From Trichoplax sp. H2 (taxonomy: Eukaryota; Placozoa; Uniplacotomia; Trichoplacea), in contig NOWV01000020.1 in the NCBI GenBank assembly GCA_003344405.1, forward strand, positions 124,001 to 188,000: 64,000 nucleotides of DNA, in the 5' to 3' direction. A program made the translations under genes and the position numbers. The notes under the pieces are model-generated. The model was not told the origin of the DNA and ran no database searches. It saw only the letters and a program-made list of their open reading frames with translations. Numbering within the stretch: the stretch's first letter is position 1; the number at the start of each line of letters is the position of its first letter. Positions 52,996-64,000 of the stretch are shown piece after piece.

Positions 52996-55965
52996 GTATA
53001 GACTCGACGCTATCCGCGCCATTGATCGTCAGTTGGCCACCGAGACCGCTTGCAGTAGGCCCAAATTAATCGCCATTGGATCCAGCAAAATCTCCTGCTG
53101 TTCATCATCCTATTACTTCCTCTTCAAGCTTGCTTTGCACTATCCAAGATTGATCGTCTATCTTAGCCGTCGTCATTATCCTTTTGATTGAGGAAAGAGT
53201 AAGACTAAAGCACTACAACAGTATACTGCTAGGCAAAAGAAACTCCAACACGATCGACGGTGTGGAGATTGATTGATTCTCGCTTGCCGGCCAACAGAAA
53301 GAATTGCAATCCAACCGGTTCTTGGATCTATTGCAATATTGAAGACACAGACAGGTTAGCAGAATCAATCTTTGCATCCATAACAGCAGAATAGAATACA
53401 ATCACTTGCGGTGAAAGCAAACAGTAACAACATAGTTGATACTAAATGGACAACACAGGAGAAAAAAGTCAATTAACTTGTCTGGACATGCCTAAAGTAG
53501 AGCGATGCAAAGGTTGTAGACGATTCTCGCCGTCATTGAAAATGCTCATTTTTTTGTCGCTTTAGAAGAAAGAAATGATCTTTGTCTAGTGGCAAAACAT
53601 TGAACTCAATGGCAAGACAAGCATTGATCATTCATCGATTCCAGTAAAATAGGATGGAATTGCCGCAGCGACAACAAGATGAAGACATCGAAAAGGTGAT
53701 TTGGATGCACAGTTTCACGCCTTGTACATTCATTCTCTTGCACTTCCTTCTTGACAGTAGTTGCGCTCTTCTAGAGGTGTTAGTCGTTGAGTAATGTCTA
53801 GCCTACTTCGCTAACGCCTTTTATTCGCTACGATAGAGTACTGGCTAGTCTGGGCTTGAATAGTTTCGTAATGCGTCCTTCTATTGAGTCAAAATACACA
53901 GTAGAAAATGTCTCCAATCTCTACCGTTGAAAAATGCGTCTACCATCATCAAAATGTCTATTGCATGCAGGACTTGTTCATTATACTAGCATGATAAAAG
54001 GACGCACACAGATTTTCTTTTACCACCATGCTCCAACTGCTGTCCTATTGCATAGAAACTTGAGACGTGTGGATATCATGGCAAGTGTCCATTTTGAACT
54101 TTTTCATGTGTCTCGTACCTTTACAACGGTTCAAAAGGCCCGCAACATACCCCTACCGTCGACTTCAACATCAATATTCTATTCCAACGCAATCCTGATC
54201 GTCCAGTAATGCTATTGAATTTTAAACTTGCGTACAATCTAAATCATATTCAATCGCGTAATAGTACAATCTACTTTACAAGCTTCCAATACTATACTAT
54301 AATTATGATGAATGGTCAAAGAAACTATTTCGACATTCACCACGACTGTTGCATGTCTACTTGTCACTGTATTGATTGATTACATATTATAGGATTGGCC
54401 AAATTGGAGTTTTGACGACAACACATATATTCTACTCGTATCGCATTGATTGCACACACTACTGCATCTTTTCAATCTGAATGGCAGCCGGCATGTGAAA
54501 AATGTTTCCAATCGCTGCCCCAAAATTACCTATACAAAAGTGTTGACTGTCTTTCAATAATAAATTTGTTGACAAAAGTGCTTTAAACTACGGTAATTGA
54601 ATTGGCTTTTCTTTTTATTATACGCTATTCTAATTCTAATTATAATCAACTGGTGCAGAACAAGGTTAATTAATGAATGAATAATTTTTAGCAAAGCAGG
54701 ACAATCATTACTTTCGAATTCGCCATCGATTCTCATTTTGATGACGCTTGAGTCGAGGGCTGACTGAATTATTTAGAACGAGATCATCATTGCTACAAGC
54801 CTACAACTGCCGTATATAGTCGTCAGTCCATTGCTGCATTTGATACTTCTCCCTTATTTTTTTAGCCACTCTTAAATAACACAAGGGTACGATTTTATCG
54901 TCTTGTGTATTTGAAATAATATTTTACATAGCCTTATGCTAAAGATCCACATGATAAGTCTCGTCAAAACCCTCGCATTAGCGCTCTAAATCGTTCTTAA
55001 CGAGCTAAGGATGTACGTAAAAGAAATGGACAGACTGATGATCATTCCATTTGACAAAGAGTAAATGGAATGCGTTCGGATAACACCACCTCCAATTGCA
55101 ATCAAAATTGTTTGTTTGATCTTGTTGTTGTGCTAGTAAAATGAAGTACAGTATTAACAACCTACACTCTTTTTTGACACCATGCCATTGCTTACTGTTG
55201 AGGTTATATCGCTATGTTCATCTTGACGTGGACCCACGACGATAAAAAGAAAAACAAGTTCTTCTACTTACTTTCGCTTTAGGAGTTCGTTTTAATACTA
55301 TTATTCATCAACAATAACGAATTCGTAAAAGCATCCACCGATCGACTGTACTAGTCTTCTACAGGATAGAAATGGATCATAAGACAGTGAATCATTGCAA
55401 TGGTGATGGGTACAGTAAATAGAATCTTTCAGTTACAAGTATCACATCCGTTGATAGGTATTACTCTTTTTACGGTAGCTTACAGCTCTACAATCAAATG
55501 CCAATGTTTGTTTATTCGTTGTAAACATAGATCAGTAATATTGGACTAAGATTTATATATGACTATTTTATAGTTATTGAAAATGATCAGCTGCTTTATC
55601 CTTTCTCATATTTGTATGCTTACGCTTTGGTTCTACACAAACAGTTTAAATATTCTTGCTATTTTTATATCCGATCTTTTCACTACATTCATATTCTAGA
55701 CTCTTACCCCTATCTTGGAATAGTAGAACAAATTCCTAATTTGGCCCATGAGCGCATAATGTAGTCATAATGTTATAAAGTTACTCGGATATAACCTTAG
55801 CTAGAGAATTCGAAGGTGCAAAGTCAATGTCATCTAAAACAAAATTTGATCATCACTTGATACTAGCTATGACAACATTCAATACTTGCTGAGTAAGTAA
55901 TTGCAATGAAGCTTCTTGAAAAATATAAAGTAGCAATTCGTTATTGATTTTGTATAAAAACTCAT

Positions 55966-56240
55966 TTCCATCATCGGTCTATCACTACTAGTGGCAAGTT
56001 ATACAGACGCAGATTACTGATTTTGATTGCACTTACTTTGAATAGAGACAGTATTTCTTTGTTACTCTAGTGAGAAACAGAGCTTCTATTCACAATATTT
56101 GCTAATTTCGATCATCAGTCTATCAGAACTAGTGGTAAGTTATACAGACACAAATTACTGATTTAGATTGCACTTACTTTGAATAGAAACAATATTTCCT
56201 TGTTACTCTAGTGAGAAACAGAGCTCCCATTCACAATATA
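55966..56240. repeat. Tandem duplication, two copies of ~141 bp
   Basis: 'atcatcggtctatcactact', 'agtggcaagttatacagac', 'gattgcacttactttgaata' and 'ttactctagtgagaaacag' recur from ~56110 with small changes. Non-coding, ~0.8 kb upstream of the BAHD1-like start. Confidence 0.85.
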
Positions 56241-56948
56241 CAATAAGCTGCTAGCCACAACGCGAATGGCCTGATTTTATGCTTAGGGACAATCTATTGC
56301 CCATGTGAGATAGAAACTGATTTTGGTACTACCATACATTGTTGTACTGTAGCTATATCTAACGATTAAAAAAAACGATTGCACCTTTATTCATTCGTTA
56401 GTCAATTTGGGAAACTACCGATTCATTAGCTATGTTGATATAGTACAAATATATATATATATATAGTTCTGTCTAGGTTGAAGGAATACGCCATATTCAC
56501 AGACTGTGATATTGGAAGAAAATAATATGACTGTTCTTTAATATATCCATAAAATATTTTACTCATCTCGCCCTGTGTTATCGTTGAGAGATAAAATACG
56601 CTAAAGCGCTCCTGAGATTGATGACCATTAGAAATCCTAGAGAGATTCTAATGTGAGCATTATCTATAAATTTAAAGCACCTATAGTTCTCAATCTAAGA
56701 AGTAGATTGAACTTCAAACGATGTGACGGAAAAAAATCATAGAAAGCATATAAAGTCTTCTAATTACCTACTCGAGTACAAATAATTACTAATCGTAACT
56801 ATTGGAATCAAAAAAAACTGGAGTGACTATCAATGTGTTGTATTTATGGTTGTACTCCGTGTGAAAAATTCTAAGCAGTACCAACTGAAGCGGCCCATTT
56901 TTATTTAATTCTATCCACTGATAGTGGATCTCAAAGTCCACAATCCAC

Positions 56949-59900
56949 ATGAACGCCCATAGCGTAGATTTAACGGACGATGCCTTATATTATATTGAAA
57001 ATAACGAAAATACGTTAAATTCCATATTAAGTATGAGATCTAAATTTTCAGTATTTAATCTAACATTATTGCTATCTTTAAAATTCTTTAGAGTCCCAAT
57101 ATTGAATACCATAATGTATATAAATAATAATATTATTTACTGGCTCCCTTTCAAATAAGACATTTGCCAACAAGACCATATTAGTTTCGTTGCTATACAT
57201 GGTAAAGACATACGATTGTAGCACTTATTAAACTAAACTTGTCGTTAATTTTTAATCGATATGGAATGTTAAGTAAAGAGTAGCCAAAGCAGCTGGATTA
57301 CATCATTTCAGATTATGACATATATGCTTATAAATCATCACATAAATGGATATTATAATATACAGTGCTGGATAAGGTCAAAATATTTGGAATATTCCGA
57401 TGTTTGAACTGTATTGCGTAATAAATAAGAAGAACAGTATTTTTAGTTACGTTCTTTACACATTTTTACCTACACTATACTGTATAATCACTGCTGATAA
57501 AGTTGTAAATAGACTCGGTTATTGTATGAAAACGGTTTAAATCAGGTGAATGACAATATTGCTACATTAGTAACAGACTCCATTTATCTTGTTATAGGGT
57601 AAGGCTTTTCCCAAATACAATAAGGAAGACAGTAATTTTTAATTATAATTTGTACACATTGTACCTACTGCCCTGTATAAACGCTTCTAATGAAATTGTA
57701 AATAGATTCCGCTATTATACAAAAACTGCTTAAAAAAGGTAAATGACAAAATTACGATATTATTAACAGACTCCATTTATCTTTTTACAGGGTAGGCGTA
57801 TTCCATCGCAAGATCTTACTATCCGAAAAGACTCCGATCCTTTATTAATACATTCTTCACAAAGCATTAGATTAAAGAATAAAGAATGCTATAACCTTAT
57901 ATCATCCTACACAAAAGATACAAAATTAGAACAAACTAGCAATTCTGAAAAAGATATGCAAGAACCGACGACAACTATAAGTGATGTAGCTGGACTTGAA
58001 AAAAGTTGTAACATTGATGCTTATGTAGGGCTAATACCGATAAATGTCAATGCTGGTAGAAAATTCAAAATTCAATTCGAAAGAAATTCTGATACCGAAA
58101 ATAAAACATTGTTAAAGCACCCATTGAAGGTGGATCAACGTGAAGGAATGTATGTCAAATTACTTTCTACTAATCTGAATGGAGCTCCTTTTAAAGACTT
58201 GGAAAAATCTACTGATTACAAGCTTGAACTTGGATCAAATTATAGCACCACTAGTAGTTCTCGTTCTACTCATTGCACAGAATATAGCAACAGTCAAGAT
58301 GACAATTACAGTGAAACCAGTAGCGCTATTAGTACTGAGAATAGTTTAAGTAACAAAGAGTCAAGTAATCATAAGATAATGAAAGAGACTTCGAATGGTG
58401 CCAGCGTAGATACTTTACCGCCGCGAAAAGCTAGTGTTACTGCTCGTGCAATTGTTTCCGCTTTATCGACATCCGATAAGAAAAGACATGTAACAACAGA
58501 GGATAAGACTTCGTTTTCAGATCGTATAGCTAAGTTAGAAAATAAAAACGTTTCCGATAATAATATATTTCAAAGTAAACTACGACCAAAAAATCGATAC
58601 AATAATGATGTAGTCGAAGATGATAAGAAAAAAACTAGCCAAGATCAGGCTGTAAAATCAGATACCTCTAAAGTAAATAAAAAATATAAATTCACAGATT
58701 GCGGACCAAAGCTATTTTCTCAAAGACAGCACTTACCTAAGAGAAGAGCGAAAAAGTTATCGCCCTCAAAAACAGGTGTTTCTAGTTTAATACAATCAAA
58801 ACCGCGGTCTGATCAATTGGTATGGAAAAATACTATTAGTCAAGGTAAAAGCTCGAACGTTAAACGATCGAAGACAAATAAAACAACCTCTGTCACAACA
58901 ACTAACACAGGTAGGAAATTTTAGGTATTTTTAATCACAATCTTTAATAATAATTACGTTCGAAGGGATAATTGATTTGGTATTGATGTTGATAACCTTA
59001 TAAACAAACATGTTAATAACCATATTATTGTGATAGATAAAGAACGTTATTACATTACATTGATACTTTTAAATTAACTTTTATGTGTGTGCTAAATTGT
59101 TAATATTTATGATCAAAAAGCTGAGCGGTTTGCTATTTATCCAATAGCTGATAATGTTAATAACGGAGAAGCTAGTCATTCCCGTTATTCGAAGATAATG
59201 AAGAATAAGAATAAGGTAAGGCATTATTATGATAATACAAAAGTTCCTGTTTAATCCGCAAATTTGCTTTATTAATATTTGCGTAATGACGGAACTCTAA
59301 GAGGTTAATATTTTGGGTATTAGGCAAGTAAGCGGTGTTGGATAGGAATTGGAAAACCAGTGACTATAGCTTCTCTGGTAAGTTTATTATTCTACAATAA
59401 CTGGCAAGTCTTATTTTAAAGCAGAGTTTATAATTTGTAAAAAGATTTTTAAACACTACAGATGTTTAGACCATGGCTTGATAGGTTTTTAGAATAGAAT
59501 AGCTCTGTAGTACGTTATTGTATAATACTAAGTAGTCAATTTACTGTATGATTGTGGTTGTCTGTAAATGTAAGTAAAATCATGAATTAAACTCTTTATT
59601 GGTTTTATTACTACCAGAACGGATCTCATTGTAAGCGATACTACACAAGCATGAGAAATTTAGAAGAAAACTTGGTAATTATTTCGCCATTACTAATATT
59701 AGAACTGGATATCAATCTATTATTTCTATTAATTAATTATAAATTAATTTTTTAGCTAATTTCTGTAAAAGATAACGTCTTGTTACAATCGGGGCCTCGT
59801 AAAATTGATTTACCGTATATTGGAAGAGTTTTATCAATCTGGGAGAATACTGGTAAATGCAAAGCTTGTCATTATATAGTTCTCTTGTCGATATTGTACT

Positions 59901-60423
59901 AAACTACTGTAGGTATTGATGAATTAATTTTGAATTTTCGGATTGCTATAGAGTCAGATGATATAATGATCACCGTATTATGGTACTACAGGCCAGAGCA
60001 GACAGAAATAGGAAGATTGAATGGTTATCATGGTGAAAAAGAGCTACTTTCTTCTAGACACCAAGATGACAATAGTGCAAACTGCATTATTGATAAGTGT
60101 TACGTCCTAACATTTTCTGAATATTGCAGGTGAATGAAGAAAAATTTTTTCATTCCGTTGCGTGAGAAAAAGTGATATAGTACTGTTATGGCTTTAATAC
60201 AATTTTTGAGTACTGGTTGTTCTTTGATTCTCGTAGATTTCATGCTAAGCGTCGTTTGTACAATGAAAATGAAATATTAAGGAAAGCCTGTGCACATTAT
60301 TTCTTTCTTCATTCTGCAAGAAAAGGCATGTGTATGCCGAAGATTGATTGTGACCCTGATCATGTATATTTTAGCCGACATGCATATGATTATATGACAG
60401 GAAAAGTCTTAAAGAAACTCTAA
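56949..60423 (+). CDS. BAHD1: BAHD1-like protein with C-terminal BAH domain, 8 exons, 629 aa
   Basis: Exons: 56949-57050, 57791-58910, 59121-59215, 59324-59377, 59618-59674, 59756-59852, 59952-60129, 60237-60423; 1890 nt with consistent phases. The large second exon is a Ser/Lys/Asn-rich, probably disordered, basic region without a known domain. The C-terminal BAH domain (about residues 440-629) is clear: KDNVLLQSG, YIGRVLSIWEN, ITVLWYYRPEQTEIGR, ELLSSRHQDDNS, CIIDKCYVLTFSEYCRF and a last exon ending YFSRHAYDYMTGKVLKKL. This pattern is diagnostic of the BAHD1/TNRC18/BAHCC1 group; length and position favour BAHD1. In vertebrates BAHD1 is a heterochromatin-forming repressor whose BAH domain reads H3K27me3. 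The acceptor at 59951 is preferred over the earlier one near 59911 because it gives WEN-TESDDIM-ITVLWYYRPE without an insertion. Exon 1 (weak donor gtattt at 57051) is the least certain part. Confidence 0.85.
57431..57790. repeat. Direct duplication of ~190 bp inside BAHD1-like intron 1, each copy ending in a 3' splice site
   Basis: The two copies share 'gacagtaatttttaatta'-type starts, 'tgtaaatagattc', 'aggtgaatgacaa' and 'cagactccatttatctt', ending 'gttatag/ggtaagg' (~57599) and 'ttttacag/ggtaggcg' (57790). Only the second is in frame with the coding exon. Confidence 0.75.
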
Positions 60424-61008
60424 ATGTATGCAGTGAATCTCAATATGTTACTTTCCAAGATTGATGATTTTGTTCGAGATTGAAATCTACATGCATTGTG
60501 ACTAAATTATTACTTACTTAAATTACTCCGATCGATTACGTTTGATAAATTATTAGTCATAAATGACTTTATCTACACACTTTTGAATTAATTTGTATAT
60601 CCTATCGTAAACTTGAAGCAAGGATTGGAAAAATGATATCAAATTTTATTGAAGTGCTTTAATTGTTTGTCATTCAAAACGACAATGCCTTAGGAGTTTC
60701 AATTTTAGTTCCTTGAGTACGTTGAATGACTATCATAAAAAGTTAGTTCTGCTATAATTTTTTGTTCCAATTGATACATTCAGCTCGGAAATATTTTTAT
60801 ATAAGACTAACGGAAGAGGTGCGATCACCAATAGAGAACGCTTCACCAACGTTCCAATAAGAGATTTGCTTATATGATACACAGTTTACCAAGCATGCTT
60901 ATTGCTGTTTATATAAAATAATGGTGTACATCTATAACAGCAGTAAGCCATTATACTTTACATACAATATTGACAGCCAAGAAACACTAAAACCATGAGT
61001 TATTTTCA
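60424..61008. other. Tail-to-tail intergenic region, BAHD1-like / WDR43
   Basis: 585 bases between convergent stop codons. AT-rich; contains a minus-strand AATAAA (60645-60650) about 360 bases past the WDR43 stop. No gene and no GTAC cluster seen. Confidence 0.55.
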
Positions 61009-64000
61009 TCATTCGGCTTCGTCAGAATTGCCCATATCATCTTCTGTATCACCCGTACTTGAATATTGATCAAGCAACTGATCTTCATCCTAAGAAGTAG
61101 ATAATAAAACAATTACGACACCTTAACAGACGTACTAGCTATACAGTACAATGAAAAGCATAATTATGAACCTCAGATGATGATGACACTCCAATACTAA
61201 AATTTTCCGATTCGGTATCAGAGTCTAGAAGTGAAAGGAGATGATTAAAGTGCATAGAGAGTGCATACGAAGTATTTTCACAATTCAAAAATTTATAATC
61301 TAAATGAATTCTGATTTATACTGTACCTTCATAAATGTTTAATGGTGCGTACTGATCTTGGACGGTCGAATCTTGTTGAGTCTCCAACTACAATATTAAA
61401 GTAACTATGTAATGACTTATCAAATTAACCAATTGAAACAGAGCAAATGCTAACCTGAGTAAGCATAACTTCCAAGCGTCCTTCTAGTTGGGCTAGCTTA
61501 TTATAAGTCTGAACACGGCCTTCAATGAGAGTATATAAGGTTCCTAGCGTTTCCATTAAGTTTGGCAACTACATTGTACAATTATCACGTTACCAAAGTA
61601 ATTTTTAAAGTTGAATTGCGAATAAGAATTACTGCATTACAAAATTTAGAAGATTCCATACCGTAATCAAATAGGAGCTATGAACGGTAAATGCAGTCTT
61701 TAGCCATAATGTAAGATTGCCACTTCTACGCGTCAGATATAAGTAATAAAACCATTTTAAGTTATATGACATTTGCTAATGCATTCAAACAAAATTTTAC
61801 CTGTTTGGATTCGATTCAAAGCGCTTTATAACCTAACAAAAGAATGATAACATTTAACCACTGTACGAAAAGCCTACGCATCTAATAGAACTAAAATCAT
61901 GTTGCCTAATCTAATACCTCTTTTAAGAATGGCTGTATAAGAGTAATAGGAATTCTCTTAATAGTATTCCTTACAATTACTTCCTTATTATTTTGTAATA
62001 CGCTCTAATATGAAATTAAATGTAGGAATCAAAAAATGCATCATATCCTAAAGCTATTATCATTAAGTTATGAAGCAAATATCCCAAATCGTATAATCTT
62101 TTTGCTAGTAACAACTTACATCCAAAAGGCGACTATCCTGACTATGAACAGCTTGAATAAGCATTTGCGATAGAGAGTCAGCCGTTGGAAGGCTGCTAGC
62201 GCTATTTTTAAGATAGTATTTAGCATTTTGAGAAAAACTTCTGATTACAATACTGAACAGCGTAATTAGCATCAAGATATATGTAATTACCTATTTATGC
62301 GTGAATGTGTTTTTGTCGCATCTAGTCTCTCTTGGAAAGTAACCTAAGAGAAAAACCAACTGATAAGCCACTTAAGAAATACGTTACAGAAACAATCAAA
62401 GAATAGCATACCTCATGAGCAGATTCTTTAGTTGTCTTCGATTTCTTATTTACTGAAACATTACTTAACTTCATATTAACTGGCCCTATAATTTTGGCAT
62501 CTTTACTATTATTACCCTGAACCTAAATATTTAATACAACGTCGTTTACTTAATTGCTTTACACATTTTATACTAGTAAGCAAATAATTTTTATTTATGT
62601 TGTAGTACCGATGTCACAGTACCAGCTTTATCTCTACTTAGCAATAGATTTTTGGAATTATCACGAATTAAGCAGCAATGTGTTTCGCATTTGGTTATAT
62701 CCTATGGAAATTTTATAATTTAGATGTAATTTGTTAAATTTATTACTGGATTACTATTAACATGTTATATACAATCGCTTGTTAGTTATCATACCAAATC
62801 TTCGTAATTCGGATTTATAAGTGATCCATATGATATTTTTAACAGCTGTTCCTCAAGTGCTTCATCACAAAATTGAGCATTAAATATTGGGACAGGTAGT
62901 GGAGTTGAGTTCTATTACCATAAATATTACAACAGACAGCGTTAATTTAATAACAATTTTTTCCATGTAGATTAAAAACTTGTTGTCAAATACTATCAAA
63001 TGTCTATTTTACTTTATCTGCAGGTGTTACAATTTGTATTGAAGACGTAGGTGATACAGGCTTTTTCCGTTTGCTCCTATAAAAAATGCATGTATCGCAA
63101 CCAAGTTCACTATCAATTGTATTGATCATTTCAAATCAAATTTGAGAATATTATTTACAACTAACCCATTTAATGATATGTAATATATATGCAACTGGCC
63201 ATCCCTACAAACTGCAGCTATGGAAAGCTAGTCAAAAAATCAAAAATTGAATAAATTGTCATGAAATTTTTGTGCAAAACGATATTGAAAACAAAGTTCT
63301 ACTCCACAATCACCTCTTTTAACAATTTACAATCTAGACCAACAGAGTAATTCGTTAAGGCTAGCGTAGCCAAGGGGCTATGAACGCTGCTTTTTTCCGT
63401 AGACATTTGCCTATTAAAAAAAATGTAAATTCAAGGAGGTTCTTAATGCAAGTATCGAATCGATTGATGATAGCTAAATATATGATAAGTATTACTATAA
63501 TCACAATTGATTGTATCTTAAGTCTGCATTTATTAACTAATCATGTTTATACCAAATGTTTAGATATTTATCTCTTTCGGCACCAGATATAAAATATTCT
63601 GCATTAGAAGTTTTTTGAGATGGTAAGACTTTTAGGTATGCAACATCATTGATATGACCAGTATATTTCTGCAATGAAAGCAATAACGTCAACGTTTACT
63701 TTTAAGATGAGTTAGCTTATTTGAAATAATGGATATTTAACTCTTTAAACAAATTTTTATTCGAGCTGCAGGCATGCTGTATTCTAAGGCGTACGATAAG
63801 GCTATGAAATACTCATAATCTCATGTATGACTGATGTTTTGAAAGAACTGTACGACACTGTCATACTGTATTAATTTTTAGATAGTTTTTAACGACGTAG
63901 ATACTGAATATAGTAGATAGTATAAATTTGGTGTGATTACACATACCGTTAAAATCTGTTGAGTTTCTACATTCCATACTTTAATAGATCTTGAAGCTAA
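61009..64000 (-). CDS. WDR43: WDR43/UTP5-like SSU-processome protein, C-terminal 446 aa (N terminus beyond window), 17 exons seen
   Basis: Exons in transcript order: 63947-64000 (cut by the window edge), 63553-63668, 63314-63410, 63166-63227, 63013-63076, 62795-62911, 62609-62701, 62412-62522, 62291-62343, 62120-62201, 61918-62004, 61801-61832, 61662-61725, 61455-61568, 61327-61387, 61172-61224, 61009-61089; phases agree throughout. It starts inside the WD40 propeller (RSIKVWNVETQ, YTGHINDVAYLK, YFISGAERDKYLNIW, AAVCRDGQLHIYYI). It then has the Utp12-type helical C-terminal domain (VIVRNTIKRIPITLIQPFLK, LTLWLKTAFTVHSSYL, LPNLMETLGTLYTLIEGRVQ). It ends in the usual acidic tail. The family belongs to the t-UTP subcomplex, acting in the nucleolus in pre-18S rRNA transcription and processing. 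Matches to vertebrate WDR43 run colinearly over the whole visible part. Confidence 0.93.

Larger units (their letters stand above)
46069..56948. other. Long intergenic, satellite-rich interval, CLASRP-like / BAHD1-like
   Basis: 10.9 kb without a recognisable gene. 46069-48460 and 53070-55960 look like single-copy AT-rich DNA. 48466-52870 is a succession of satellites with a 20-N gap at 51596-51615. GTAC words occur at 47225, 47603, 52935-52995 and 55144. Open frames in 51.3-52.9 kb are translations of satellite units. The few other frames (for example 53446-53568, 53934-54209) match nothing I know and lack splice-compatible partners. Confidence 0.5.

Noticed and set aside
53446-54209. Two small frames (about 40 aa with a CKGC motif at 53446; 91 aa at 53934)
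   Set aside because: No recognisable family, no in-phase neighbouring exons, and length within chance expectation.
57031-57035. Strong-looking donor 'gtatga' in BAHD1-like exon 1
   Set aside because: It exits in phase 1 and would produce a stop at the join with 57791; the weaker 'gtattt' at 57051 is in phase 0 as required.
59911-59951. Earlier acceptor for BAHD1-like exon 7, which would add GIDELILNFRIAI
   Set aside because: The added residues interrupt the BAH alignment. The acceptor at 59951 gives an uninterrupted match and an equally consistent phase.

Overview
This is AT-rich nuclear DNA from an animal. Every recognisable gene is split into many short exons by GT-AG introns, most of them short. 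The set includes families that are animal-specific or animal-typical: a LAMP-family lysosomal glycoprotein, a group II PAK kinase and a BAHD1-type chromatin protein. Compact genes, high intron density and bilaterian-like architectures make a placozoan (Trichoplax/Hoilungia-like) my best guess. That is inference; nothing in the window names the species. Three runs of exactly 20 N mark assembly gaps, and the sequence beside each gap is duplicated on its other side, as expected for overlapping or allelic contig ends.

I reconstructed nine protein genes by joining exons whose reading phases agree at every junction. In order: SNAP-25/23-like t-SNARE (+, 3008-9070, 218 aa); YLPM1-like P-loop nuclear protein (-, 14460-10197, 654 aa); GPATCH2-like G-patch protein (+, 15842-19112, 566 aa); LAMP-family protein (-, 25697-22293, 293 aa); ZC3H14/Nab2-like poly(A)-binding protein (+, 28425-32502, 529 aa); PAK4-like kinase (-, 37518-34588, 495 aa); CLASRP-like splicing regulator (+, 41684-46068, 537 aa); BAHD1-like BAH protein (+, 56949-60423, 629 aa); and the C-terminal 446 aa of WDR43/UTP5 (-, 64000-61009, running off the right edge).

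Orientation alternates, giving three head-to-head intergenic regions (14461-15841, 25698-28424, 37519-41683) and four tail-to-tail ones. The head-to-head regions carry dense palindromic CAGTAC/GTACTG clusters that are scarce or absent in the tail-to-tail spaces and nearly all introns. This is the most interesting unexplained pattern in the window. The 37.5-41.7 kb and 46.1-56.9 kb intervals are satellite-rich, with periods of about 54, 70, 115-133, 120-122, 158 and 270 bp and telomere-like TTAGGG-type motifs inside one family.

Functionally the genes are mostly housekeeping: mRNA processing (YLPM1, GPATCH2, ZC3H14, CLASRP), ribosome biogenesis (WDR43), chromatin (BAHD1), membrane traffic (SNAP-25, LAMP) and Cdc42/Rac signalling (PAK). 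They do not form one pathway. Notable structural features are a GC-AG intron in YLPM1, several AAG 3' splice sites, a ZC3H14 homologue with three rather than five CCCH fingers, and a duplicated 3'-splice-site region in BAHD1 intron 1.
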